In this document: positions 16,901 to 23,592 of the stretch, piece by piece | How positions within the stretch are numbered: position 1 is the stretch's first letter | Layout: the number at the start of each line of letters is the position of its first letter | Source of the DNA: Prevotella sp. | Lineage (GTDB): Bacteria; Bacteroidota; Bacteroidia; Bacteroidales; Bacteroidaceae | Length of the DNA: 34,683 nt | Assembly (NCBI GenBank): GCA_016284635.1 | Contig: JAEEPF010000019.1 | Location: 1 to 34,683 of the forward strand | Direction of reading: 5' to 3' | Notes under the pieces: generated by a model | The model's database searches: none | Told to the model about the DNA's origin: nothing | What the model saw: only the letters and a program-made list of their open reading frames with translations | Position numbers and translations under genes: made by a program

Positions 16901-18815
16901 TACTTGTTCCTTCGGTAATTGGTGCTGTGAGGCAACGATAGGGCAGTCCCATGAAGATACCGTCGAGCCATACCTGATAGGCGTAGATGGCCTTGTGCCA
17001 GAAGACCTTGTCTGCGATGGTACGCGGCTGGTTCTCCAACTGCTTCATCATCGTCTTCATGGCCAGCAGGTTTTTTGCTTCTGGCCACTTCTGATACATG
17101 CGGGTCACGAAATGTCCTGTGCGGATATTGTCGAGGTTATAGTCGAGGATGTCGTAGCCTCGGATGTCGCCCTGGGCATTGATCATCGTATCGGTATATT
17201 CCTGACAGTATTGGCGGATGTCCTCGCCACCATATTTTAAATAGGTGTCGAGCATACCCTCCAATTCGATGCCCATCACATAGCTCCATTTGGGTTTCGT
17301 CGAGAAGTCAAGCAGATAACTCTTCGGCACACGCTTCATCTCAGAGTAGGTGAGCCACTCGCTATAGTGCTTGTAAGGCTTCTGGTCCAGCACGAGCGAA
17401 CCGTTGATGAAGAGATTGTCGAAGTTGATGTTACGGGTCTTTCCGCTTCTGAAGTTACCAGACTGTACACCGTTGAACTTGCAGTTCTTCACCAAGACAT
17501 CGTAAACGTAGGTGTCTTCGTCGAGACCAATAATCTGTACGCCATATTTGGACTTCTCGCTGGTGACGTTCTCCATATAGACGTTGCGGACGGTGGGATA
17601 GTAGCCTCTGCAGCAGACCTCATTATGCTCGTAGTCGAGATTGATCTTCAGCACGCTCTCTTTGCAGACACCCACCTTGATGTCCTTCATGTTGATGTTC
17701 TCAATGATACCACCTCGGCAGGAGTTCGTCTTGATGCGCAGCACACGCTCCAACTCTGGGGAGTCCATCACACAGTCGTGGGCAAACACATTCTGGCAAC
17801 CGCCGGAGATCTCTGAGCCGATGACCACACCGCCGTGACCGTTCTTCATCTCGCAGTTGCGGATGATGATATTCTTCGAGGGCATGTTCCTTTCCCTGCC
17901 GTCACGGTTGCGACCGCTCTTGATGGCGATACAGTCGTCACCTGTATTGAAGAAGCAATCCTCGATGAGCACGCGGTCGCAGCACTCCGGATCACAGCCG
18001 TCGCCGTTGGGACCGTCGTTGATCATCTTCACCCGACGGACGGTGATATCGGTAGAGTGGAGGGGATGGATCACCCAGAACGGCGAACGCAGCAGCGTGA
18101 CATCTTCCAGCAGGATGCCTTCGCACTTGTTGAAGCTCACGAGTTGCGGCCTCAGGCCGTCCTTGGGGCCGAAGACGCGCTCTGGTGAACGCTCACCTTT
18201 CTCATTATACAAGGGGATGCCGTCCTCGCCGTTTTTCAGAAGACGGGGCCTTGACTCGATGCGCTGACTGATCATTCCCTCCTTCCAGCCGAAGCGGGGA
18301 TTGCCGTTCCAGGGCCACCAGGTGTCGTTTGAACCGCCACCGTCAATGGTTCCCTTACCCGTGATGGCGATGTCCTTGGCACCAAAGGCATAGACACAGG
18401 GCGAGAGGTTGAAGCACTCCAGTCCCTCCCATGAGGTCTCCACGATCGGATAGAGCTCTGGTTCGAAGGCAAACTCCAAGACAGCGCCATCCTCAATGAC
18501 GAGGTTTACGCCACTCTTCAGCGTGATGGCACCCGTATGGAACTTCTGTCCGGCAGGTACAATGACCTTGCCGCCGCCCTTCTTCGAGCATTGGTCGATG
18601 GCCTTCTGGATGGCCTTCTGGTTCTTGGCTGCCGTCGCATCAGGACTGGCACCATACTTAGTAATTGTGTAGGTTTTGTCCGCGAACTGCGGTTCACGGA
18701 TGCTTTGCTCAATCTGCTTGTACATCGCCTCGTCCCAGCCTTGGGCGATTGCCAACACGGGGACGAGAAGACTTAGCACGAGCCATAGGGTTCTTTTCTT
18801 CATATTGTTATGCAT
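13941..18815 (-). CDS. Three-domain fusion: GH28 polygalacturonase, GH105 hydrolase, six-hairpin glycosidase-like domain
   Basis: The 1624-aa protein has a signal peptide ending LAIAQG (start at 18815 or the Met at 18803). Residues about 40-480 are a GH28 beta-helix with all catalytic signatures: NGDGCD, TGDDCIAIKSG, GHGG and RIK. Residues about 510-945 match GH105 ('WLDGIFMGLPY', 'SQHCWGRAQGWY', 'YLESTCSAMFTYAL', 'GVGPFIWASLEME'), which removes unsaturated uronic acids from the ends made by lyases. Residues about 965-1620 start 'DPLASLSVGNGHFA' and end in an (alpha/alpha)6 pattern ('WQTTWGWDYGMIAMAAARLGEPE'), resembling GH65/GH95-type six-hairpin enzymes; I cannot name the family. Five simple-repeat blocks lie in frame (residues about 645-666, 1001-1010, 1043-1054, 1188-1200, 1489-1502). 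No frameshift or stop interrupts the 4.9-kb frame. It is the first gene of the pectinase unit. Confidence 0.9.
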   Translation of the reverse strand: MHNNMKKRTLWLVLSLLVPVLAIAQGWDEAMYKQIEQSIREPQFADKTYTITKYGASPDATAAKNQKAIQKAIDQCSKKGGGKVIVPAGQKFHTGAITLKSGVNLVIEDGAVLEFAFEPELYPIVETSWEGLECFNLSPCVYAFGAKDIAITGKGTIDGGGSNDTWWPWNGNPRFGWKEGMISQRIESRPRLLKNGEDGIPLYNEKGERSPERVFGPKDGLRPQLVSFNKCEGILLEDVTLLRSPFWVIHPLHSTDITVRRVKMINDGPNGDGCDPECCDRVLIEDCFFNTGDDCIAIKSGRNRDGRERNMPSKNIIIRNCEMKNGHGGVVIGSEISGGCQNVFAHDCVMDSPELERVLRIKTNSCRGGIIENINMKDIKVGVCKESVLKINLDYEHNEVCCRGYYPTVRNVYMENVTSEKSKYGVQIIGLDEDTYVYDVLVKNCKFNGVQSGNFRSGKTRNINFDNLFINGSLVLDQKPYKHYSEWLTYSEMKRVPKSYLLDFSTKPKWSYVMGIELEGMLDTYLKYGGEDIRQYCQEYTDTMINAQGDIRGYDILDYNLDNIRTGHFVTRMYQKWPEAKNLLAMKTMMKQLENQPRTIADKVFWHKAIYAYQVWLDGIFMGLPYRCLTAPITEGTSSKKSNHKAQSSWQSQAAKPSVKFKVQSIYDDAVNQLKITYDRTLDPKTGLNRHAYDETRNTFWADKETGLSQHCWGRAQGWYTMALIEVLDALPEDYARRSEVIDLLVKDFDAILKWQDQKSGVWYQVMDSPQREGNYLESTCSAMFTYALLKAYRKGYVGAKYRDAGIKAYKGIINNFIRVNADKTISLTNCCSVAGLGPAATPEVIAAIKEVNPKGTVNENKKRNGSYDYYLSEPIRDNDAKGVGPFIWASLEMEMLGYDTENTTAAIDRQSVVTRNNPVITEADPLASLSVGNGHFATTVDITGLQSFPFEYGAGVPLTAMSDWGWHKFENTIGLKPQESEKAFDLGHGHQEVYAVEYKAPSNSPQRRATDRHVQATEYFRVNPHRLNLGTIGLDLKDPHGSLLPLTSLKSPKQTLHLWDGEIESSFKADDELVEVTTGVHPSKDALYARIQSNLLKDRRATVALRFSYPTGKHSDDANDWTKPERHQSVIISQDDHSVIIERTLDDTKYYVLLQWEGQATLQECDRHHFELSTADNVLTFAAEYLPNHPNSPNHPNTPSYEYDQYHKATQRHWHQWWNDGAIIDFSHCTDPRAKELERRVVLSQYLTQINCANSIPPQETGLTYNSWFGRPHLEMTWWHAVDFALWNRPEVLEQMLKWYNETAYPVARQIAERQGFKGIRWMKMTDPWAGEAPSNIGSFLIWQHPHYIYFAEEMYRANPSAETLQTYGEQVEATAAFMADFVSYDKKTGLFHLKGVTAMQETMSKDFSYDHPFELAYWQYGLNIANLWRERQGQERNAQWDHIITHQSPLPEQDGIYTAGLPSISTDTFAEKSRSDHPAVLGVSALLPTSPTHPNHPTPPYTLLYNIEKMTQTLDWVMQNWNWQTTWGWDYGMIAMAAARLGEPETALKALLIDTQKNTYLKNGHNFQTADRLRCYLPGNGALLTAVAMMCAGWDGCKEPLNPGFPKDGRWDVRWERIQRMQ
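14310..14350 (-). repeat. In-frame tandem repeat, 4 x 9 nt (CCTAMTYMC)
   Basis: Minus strand units are CCTACTTCC, CCTACTCAC, CCTAATCAC and CCTACTCCC. They lie inside the third domain of the GH28 fusion and are read as P-T-S, P-T-H, P-N-H, P-T-P. Confidence 0.9.
15217..15254 (-). repeat. In-frame tandem repeat, 4 x 9 nt (CCTAATCAC)
   Basis: Minus strand units are CCTAATCAC, CCTAACTCC, CCTAATCAC and CCTAATACC. They are read as P-N-H, P-N-S, P-N-H, P-N-T in a linker of the six-hairpin domain. Same word family as 14310 and 15654. Confidence 0.92.
15654..15688 (-). repeat. In-frame copy of the CCTAAYYCC repeat, read in another frame
   Basis: Minus strand words CCTACTCCC, CCTAACCTC and CCTAAAATC belong to the same family as those at 15217 and 14310. 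Here the codon phase differs (…S-L-L-P-L-T-S-L-K-S-P-K), so the peptide is unrelated to the P-N-H peptides. Confidence 0.85.
15786..15815 (-). repeat. Low-complexity block CCCTCCAACTCCCCCC… inside the fusion gene
   Basis: A C-run-rich 30-nt block on the minus strand is read as A-P-S-N-S-P-Q-R-R-A between two well-formed beta-strand stretches. Its composition matches that of the other inserted blocks and not that of its surroundings. Confidence 0.7.
16820..16884 (-). repeat. In-frame repeat element with 7-nt units (AAAGTTC) and two hairpins in the GH105 domain
   Basis: Minus strand order: AAAGCTC-AAAGTTC, then hairpin CTTGGC-AGA-GCCAAG (16856-16870), then hairpin CGGC-AAA-GCCG (16845-16855), then three AAAGTTC-type units. 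The 65-nt block is read in frame as a polar Gln/Ser/Lys-rich stretch in a GH105 loop at about residues 645-666. Confidence 0.85.
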
Positions 18816-18842
18816 TTAGTTCGTAGTCTCACAATTTGCGCA

Positions 18843-18874
18843 CAAAGGTACGCAAAATCTGTGAATACTACGAA
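18843..18874 (-). promoter_or_regulatory. Promoter of the GH28-PL1-CE8 unit
   Basis: Minus strand: TTCG (18871-18874), 20 nt, then TACCTTTG (18843-18850). The layout is identical to the SusC promoter. It lies in the 103-nt gap after the ROK kinase gene, with the ATG about 28 nt downstream of the -7 box. Confidence 0.82.
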
Positions 18875-18895
18875 CTATATTGCTGGAAAAACAAC

Positions 18896-18907
18896 GTAAA
18901 CGTTATC
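18896..18907 (-). promoter_or_regulatory. Palindromic operator upstream of the GH28-PL1-CE8 unit
   Basis: GTAAACGTTATC (plus strand) is a near-palindrome around AACGTT, 21 nt upstream of the -33 element. It differs by one base from the site upstream of susC, and a TTGTTTTT tract follows both on the minus strand. Confidence 0.7.
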
Positions 18908-18918
18908 TTAGAGCGCCT

Positions 18919-19908
18919 TTATTGGATCTCCCAGCCGATAGCCGAGGCACCGAGTACAGCAGCCGAGGCACCGTCGAGACCGCTCACCAGGAACTGAGCC
19001 TTGTTCTTGAAGATGTTCATAACGTGGTTGTTGTAGGCCTCGCGGATGGGCTTCATGATCAGCTCACCGGCCTTGACCATACCGCCGAAGAAGATGAATG
19101 CCTCTGGCGAAGAGAAGGCTGCGAAGTCGGCACAAGCCTCACCGAGCATCTTACCCGTGAACTCATAGATCTCCTTGGCCAGCTCGTCGCCCTTGCCTGC
19201 GGCGATAGACACGTCGAGAGAGGTAATCTTCTCAGGATCCATATCACGGAGTAATGACGGACGGTCTGTCTTGGCCAACAGTTCACGGGCCGTACGGGCA
19301 ACACCTGTTGCCGAGCAATAAGCCTCCAAACAACCGGTACGTCCACAGCCGCAGCTGCGTCCCTCAGCACCACGAACCATCGTGACGTGACCCAGCTCTC
19401 CTGCGAAACCGTCGTGGCCGTAGAGCAACTGACCGTTCACCACGATGCCTGAGCCGACGCCCGTACCAAGGGTGATAACGATGAAGTTCTTCATGCCACG
19501 GGCCACACCATACACCATCTCACCGATGGCAGCGGCATTAGCATCGTTCGTCAGAGCAACAGGGATGTTGTTCAGACGCTCGCTGAACAGCTTGGCCAGA
19601 GGCACTACGCCGTTCTTAGCCCAGGAGAGGTTTGGGGCAAACTCGATGGTGCCGTTGTAGTAGTTGCCGTTGGGCGCACCGATACCCATCGCCTTGATCT
19701 TCTCGATGCCGCCAACCTGGTCGATGATTACCTGGAGCGCCTCAACACAGGCGTCCACATAGTCTTCCACTTTCTCATAACTACCTGTCTTGATGGCTGT
19801 CGTTGCCTTGATCTCACCACGGGCATCCACGATGCCGAAAACGGAGTTCGTTCCTCCTAAGTCCAAGCCGATAACATAGGGCTTGATTACTGCGTTTTGT
19901 TCGTTCAT
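18919..19908 (-). CDS. ROK-family sugar kinase, probable glucokinase
   Basis: The 329-aa protein shows the ROK pattern: 'VIGLDLGGTNSVFGIVD' (phosphate-binding), 'TNDANAAAIGE' (catalytic Asp), 'TLGTGVGSGIVVNG', 'GFAGELGHV', and the zinc-binding/ROK signature 'CGCGRTGCLEAYCS'. The E-x-G-H motif with a C-x-C-G-x-x-G-C-x-E is typical of glucokinases and related hexokinases. It phosphorylates a hexose (most likely glucose, C6) in the cytoplasm using ATP. There is no DNA-binding domain, so it is not a ROK repressor. It has its own promoter, divergent from the SpoIIE gene, and precedes the pectinase unit on the same strand. A functional link to pectin is not shown. Confidence 0.92.
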   Translation of the reverse strand: MNEQNAVIKPYVIGLDLGGTNSVFGIVDARGEIKATTAIKTGSYEKVEDYVDACVEALQVIIDQVGGIEKIKAMGIGAPNGNYYNGTIEFAPNLSWAKNGVVPLAKLFSERLNNIPVALTNDANAAAIGEMVYGVARGMKNFIVITLGTGVGSGIVVNGQLLYGHDGFAGELGHVTMVRGAEGRSCGCGRTGCLEAYCSATGVARTARELLAKTDRPSLLRDMDPEKITSLDVSIAAGKGDELAKEIYEFTGKMLGEACADFAAFSSPEAFIFFGGMVKAGELIMKPIREAYNNHVMNIFKNKAQFLVSGLDGASAAVLGASAIGWEIQ

Positions 19909-19947
19909 AATTTTTTGGTTTTTTGTTTATAATCTATTATTTGGGTA

Positions 19948-19955
19948 CAAAGTTA
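19948..19955 (-). promoter_or_regulatory. -7 box of the ROK kinase promoter
   Basis: TAACTTTG on the minus strand matches TAnnTTTG, about 40 nt upstream of the ATG at 19908. No clear -33 TTTG is seen at the usual distance. Confidence 0.65.
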
Positions 19956-20017
19956 CGAATTATTTTTGAAATCATATCTCCTTTTCTCGTTTTTTTAGCA
20001 TTTAATTTGGATAAATG

Positions 20018-20048
20018 TTTGTCAGATTGAAAAATATTCGTAATTTTG
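20018..20048 (+). promoter_or_regulatory. Promoter of the TPR-SpoIIE gene
   Basis: TTTG (20018-20021), 19 nt, then TAATTTTG (20041-20048). This places transcription start near 20055 and supports the ATG at 20073 over the upstream TTG at 20046. Confidence 0.8.
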
Positions 20049-20072
20049 TGCCATCTTCTAGACTATTTTGAT

Positions 20073-22139
20073 ATGCGAAAGAGTTTAAGAACACTGATAG
20101 TAATGCCGATGTTGATGCTCCTCATCCTTGCCGTTTCGTGCGGAAAGACGGGACATCAGGAGAGGGTCGTCAGGTCTGGCCATGCTGACAGTGTGCTTTT
20201 TGATGTGGGTGTGGTGAAAGACTATGACCGTATGTTGGTACTCGCTGACAGTTTCGAGGCCGTTGGTGATTTGTCTAAGCTCGATGCCAACCGCTGGAGG
20301 GGTGTCGCCTATTACCGCCAAGGACAGTACCGCAAGTCGGAGCAGTATTACTGGAAGGCGCTTGAGAGCAAGGCTGAGGGTGACGAAGATATGCTTAGTT
20401 ATAATAAGGTGGCGCGCCGTCTGTCGGAGTTGCTCTTAGTGAGAGGCGACTACGAGGGATCCCTCCGTGTGGCTATCCCCGCTGTGAAGAAGATGGACCA
20501 GACGGGTATAGGTTCCGACATCGACTACGCCATCTTGCTGAACAATATCGGCTGTTGCCAGCTGAACCTCGGACAGGACAAGGAGGCCAACGAGAGTTTC
20601 CTTACTGCCCGTGGCCACTATGCCAACCGTTGGCAGTCTGACAGTACGGGTCGCGGATTCCAGGAAGCTGTCATTGGCACCGTCTATACCAGTCTGGCTT
20701 ATATTAATATGCGACGTTATGCCGAGTCGATCTACTGGATTGACCGTACGGAGATGTTGTTAAATATGTATAGAGAGCGTCCTGATGCCCGTTCAGAATA
20801 TTTTGACGAGTACCAGGGTCGTATTGAGATCATGCGTGCTGTCGCCCGTCAAGGACTGGGCCAGAAGGAAGAGGCCGCCAAGGCCTATCAAGCATTCCTG
20901 AAGACGGACTACTCAAAGACAGGTGCGGGCCATATCAATGCCAATGAGTATCTTGTGGCGGCCCAGCGTTATAAGGAGGCGGCCAATAACTACCGCTATC
21001 TTGACCAGGTGCTGAATGACATGGGTATGGTGGAGACGCTCGACAACATTCAGCTCTATATGCTGCCCAAGTACATTTCCAATGCCAAGGCGGGCCGCAG
21101 CGACTCCGCCCTCGTTGCAGGCAGGCGTATCCTTGCCGTCCTCGACTCTGCCATCACCCTCCAGAAGAACAGCACGACGGCTGAGATGGCTACCATCTAT
21201 GACACACAGGGAAAAGAGGCCGAGATTGCACATCAGCAGGCAGATATGAACCGTCAGCGGCTTATCAGCGCCCTCATTGCGTTGGGATTGGTCATCACGT
21301 TCTTCTCGATCTTTATTTTCTTCCGTCATCGTTCTGCAAAACGGTTGGAACATGCCCATGAGAAGCTGCAAGAGGCCTATGACAAGCTGGAAGAGACGAC
21401 GGCAGCCAAGGAACGTATTGAGAGTGAACTGCGTATCGCCAGGGATATCCAGATGTCGATGGTGCCGAATATCTTCCCTGATCAGGAAGGACTGGACATC
21501 TATGCCGTGATTGAGCCAGCGAAGGAAGTGGGAGGCGACCTGTACGGCTATCTGCTTATCGGTGACAAACTGTATTTCACCCTTGGCGATGTGTCGGGCA
21601 AGGGTGTGCCGGCCTCGCTCTTTATGGCTCAGGCCACAAGACTGTTCCGAACATTGGCCTCACAGGGCATGATGCCTGCGGAGATAGCCACCCGGATGAA
21701 TGCCGCCTTGGTGGAGGACAACGAGCAGGGTATGTTTGTCACGATGTTCCTCGGACTGGCGGACTTGAAGACGGGTCATCTTGAGTTCTGCAATGCCGGC
21801 CATAATCCCCCTTTAGTCAAAGACAAAACGGGCCAGTGGACATTCCTCGAGATGGTTCCCAATGCGCCTATCGGCATGTGGCCAGGTCTGCAGTTCAAAG
21901 AGGAGCATGTCGATTCCATCAAGGATATGCCGTTGTTGGTCTATACCGACGGACTGAATGAGGCGGAGGATCGTGATCAGGTTCAGTTTGGCGACGACCG
22001 TCTGGTGGAAGTGCTGAGTCATACCACTTTCAAGAAAGCGAAGGAGGTGGTCGACAAGCTTATGGCCGAGGTGAAGCAACACCGTAACGGTGCAGCCCCC
22101 AACGACGACCTCACGATGATGTGCCTGAAAATCAGTTAA
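20073..22139 (+). CDS. Membrane-bound TPR protein with C-terminal SpoIIE/RsbU-type PP2C phosphatase domain
   Basis: The 688-aa protein (start at the ATG at 20073, downstream of the promoter) begins with a hydrophobic segment ending in a lipobox-like LAVSC (Cys 23). About 350 residues of TPR-like helices follow ('WRGVAYYRQGQYRKSEQYYWKAL', 'ILLNNIGCCQLNLGQDKEA'). A transmembrane helix lies at about 396-417, then a coiled coil ('HEKLQEAYDKLEE'). The SpoIIE domain is at about 465-688 with intact metal-binding motifs: EVGGDLYG, GDVSGKGVPASLF, NAGHNPP, YTDGLNEA and NDDLT. SpoIIE/RsbU phosphatases dephosphorylate anti-anti-sigma proteins in partner-switching cascades. The layout suggests a periplasmic sensor and a cytoplasmic output. 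No anti-sigma or STAS gene is adjacent, so the target is unknown. Confidence 0.9.
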   Translation: MRKSLRTLIVMPMLMLLILAVSCGKTGHQERVVRSGHADSVLFDVGVVKDYDRMLVLADSFEAVGDLSKLDANRWRGVAYYRQGQYRKSEQYYWKALESKAEGDEDMLSYNKVARRLSELLLVRGDYEGSLRVAIPAVKKMDQTGIGSDIDYAILLNNIGCCQLNLGQDKEANESFLTARGHYANRWQSDSTGRGFQEAVIGTVYTSLAYINMRRYAESIYWIDRTEMLLNMYRERPDARSEYFDEYQGRIEIMRAVARQGLGQKEEAAKAYQAFLKTDYSKTGAGHINANEYLVAAQRYKEAANNYRYLDQVLNDMGMVETLDNIQLYMLPKYISNAKAGRSDSALVAGRRILAVLDSAITLQKNSTTAEMATIYDTQGKEAEIAHQQADMNRQRLISALIALGLVITFFSIFIFFRHRSAKRLEHAHEKLQEAYDKLEETTAAKERIESELRIARDIQMSMVPNIFPDQEGLDIYAVIEPAKEVGGDLYGYLLIGDKLYFTLGDVSGKGVPASLFMAQATRLFRTLASQGMMPAEIATRMNAALVEDNEQGMFVTMFLGLADLKTGHLEFCNAGHNPPLVKDKTGQWTFLEMVPNAPIGMWPGLQFKEEHVDSIKDMPLLVYTDGLNEAEDRDQVQFGDDRLVEVLSHTTFKKAKEVVDKLMAEVKQHRNGAAPNDDLTMMCLKIS

Positions 22140-22178
22140 ATTATCCCCGTTTTCCTTGCTCGTTTCGATATAATTTTG

Positions 22179-22186
22179 TACCTTTG
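22179..22186 (+). promoter_or_regulatory. -7 box of the LysE exporter promoter
   Basis: TACCTTTG matches TAnnTTTG, with a TTG about 20 nt upstream. A second match, TAATTTTG, lies at 22171-22178. The ATG at 22195 is only 8 nt further, so the mRNA would have a very short leader or be leaderless. Confidence 0.7.
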
Positions 22187-22194
22187 CACTCGAT

Positions 22195-22860
22195 ATGCCG
22201 ATACACATACCTATAAATATATTGGATTTCATCTTCAAGGGGATGATGATCGGGATGATTGCGAGTGCTCCGATGGGACCCGTCGGCATCCTTTGTGTGC
22301 AGCGTACGCTGAACAAGGGACGCTGGTACGGTATGGCCACTGGTGTGGGTGCTGCCGTCAGCGACATCCTGTATGCCGGCTTCGCTGGCTTCGGTATGTC
22401 GTTCGTGATGGACCTGATCAACAACGACCAGAACCGGTTCTATCTGCAGATGGGCGGTAGTATCATGCTGTTGTGCTTCGGCCTGTACACGTATAAGAGT
22501 GATCCAACGAAGAAGATGCATAAGTCTGGACAACAGAAGGGAACGCTGTGGTATAATACCTGGACGGCGTTTCTCGTGACGTTCTCCAACCCGCTGATTA
22601 TCTTCCTGTTCCTCGCCCTCTATGCCCAGTTCGCTTTCGTGCTGCCCGACCATCCGTTTGAGATGCTTGTGGGCTTTGCCAGCATTGTGGGTGGCGCCCT
22701 GTTGTGGTGGTGGGGACTGACTTGGCTGGTGGACCGCATCCGCACGAAGTTCGACACGGCGGGCATCCGCATTATCAATCAGATCATCGGTGTGGCCGTG
22801 ATTATCGGTAGCGTGCTCATGTTGCTGGGCCTGACGACCAACCTGATTCGCTTTTTCTAA
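22195..22860 (+). CDS. LysE/RhtB-family amino-acid exporter
   Basis: The 221-aa integral membrane protein has about six hydrophobic segments. The LysE-type N-terminus 'FIFKGMMIGMIASAPMGPVGILCVQRTL' contains the conserved A-P-M-G-P-V-G turn and the basic R-T-L-N-K-G loop. 'GFGMSFVMDLI', 'FLVTFSNPLIIFLFLALYA' and a final 'GVAVIIGSVLMLLGL' helix complete the fold. The family exports amino acids or their derivatives by proton exchange; the substrate cannot be read from sequence. It is followed by DUF4924 and rmlD, which I recall as conserved neighbours in Bacteroidales. Confidence 0.9.
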   Translation: MPIHIPINILDFIFKGMMIGMIASAPMGPVGILCVQRTLNKGRWYGMATGVGAAVSDILYAGFAGFGMSFVMDLINNDQNRFYLQMGGSIMLLCFGLYTYKSDPTKKMHKSGQQKGTLWYNTWTAFLVTFSNPLIIFLFLALYAQFAFVLPDHPFEMLVGFASIVGGALLWWWGLTWLVDRIRTKFDTAGIRIINQIIGVAVIIGSVLMLLGLTTNLIRFF

Positions 22861-22893
22861 ATCGTAAATCGTAAATTTGTAAATCGTAAATTT
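22859..22893 (+). repeat. Tandem repeat, 4 x 7-8 nt (AAATCGT)
   Basis: Units are AAATCGT, AAATCGT, AAATTTGT and AAATCGT, then AAATTT. The array begins within the stop codon of the exporter gene and ends 9 nt before the GTG start of DUF4924. Confidence 0.9.
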
Positions 22894-22902
22894 AACTTTA
22901 AG

Positions 22903-23448
22903 GTGTTTGTAGCACAGGAATTAAGAAAGCAGAATATTGCAGAGTATCTGCTGTATATGTGGCAGATAGAAGATACCATACGGGCGTTCGACTGCTCGCT
23001 GAGGAGAATCCGCGACGAGTATGTCAGCCGCTTTGACTATACGGAGGAACAAAAAGAAGAGGAAATCGACTGGTTCGGCAATCTGATTAGGATGATGAAT
23101 CAGGAGGGTTGCCGTGAGAAGGGACACCTACAGATCAACAAGGTGACGCTGCAGATGCTAATAGAGCTGCACGACCAGCTGTTGCAGTCACCGAAGTTCC
23201 CCTTCTACAATACGGCGTACTACAAGGTGCTGCCGTTCATTGTGGAACTGCGCAACCGTGGGGCGAACAAGGAGGAGAATGAGATTGAGACATGTTTCAA
23301 CTCGCTCTACGGCGTGATGCTGTTGCGTCTGCGAAAGAAAGACATATCCCCCGAAACAGCCCACGCCGTGAAGGAGATCTCGACCTTCATCGGTATGCTC
23401 AGCGATTATTATCACAAAGATAAAGAAGAAGGATTGAAATTTGAATAA
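22903..23448 (+). CDS. DUF4924 family protein
   Basis: The 181-aa protein starts with GTG at 22903 ('MFVAQELRKQNIAEYLLYMWQIEDTIRAF'), a start I recognise as typical of DUF4924 proteins of Bacteroidales. It is mostly helical, soluble and charged ('YTEEQKEEEIDWF', 'YHKDKEEGLKFE'). No signal peptide or membrane segment is seen. The function is unknown. A 4-unit repeat array lies just upstream and a palindromic element just downstream, separating it from rmlD. Confidence 0.85.
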   Translation: MFVAQELRKQNIAEYLLYMWQIEDTIRAFDCSLRRIRDEYVSRFDYTEEQKEEEIDWFGNLIRMMNQEGCREKGHLQINKVTLQMLIELHDQLLQSPKFPFYNTAYYKVLPFIVELRNRGANKEENEIETCFNSLYGVMLLRLRKKDISPETAHAVKEISTFIGMLSDYYHKDKEEGLKFE

Positions 23449-23470
23449 GAAAACAAGATGTATAATGATA

Positions 23471-23573
23471 ACGACAACTGGGACAACTATGACAACTTTT
23501 TGACTACGACGGCAACTGCCGTCTGCGGAGTTGGAACGGCTTGTAAGTTGTCTTAGTTGCCATCGTTGTCGTG
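23471..23573. repeat. Palindromic element of GACAACT repeats
   Basis: Left arm (23471-23497): three 9-nt units ending in GACAACT. Right arm (23546-23573): the same word inverted (AGTTGTC…GTTGTCGT). The arms form an imperfect stem of about 28 bp. Between them lies a perfect short palindrome GACGGCA-AC-TGCCGTC (equivalent bases at 23508-23523). The element fills most of the DUF4924-rmlD gap. Confidence 0.85.
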
Positions 23574-23592
23574 AATAAAAAATAGTTGTTGT

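Noticed and set aside
23458..23556. 32-codon ORF beginning M-Y-N-D-N-D-N-W-D-N-Y-D-N across the GACAACT repeats
   Set aside because: Its peptide repeat follows directly from the DNA repeat, and its end lies in the inverted arm; better explained as part of the palindromic element.
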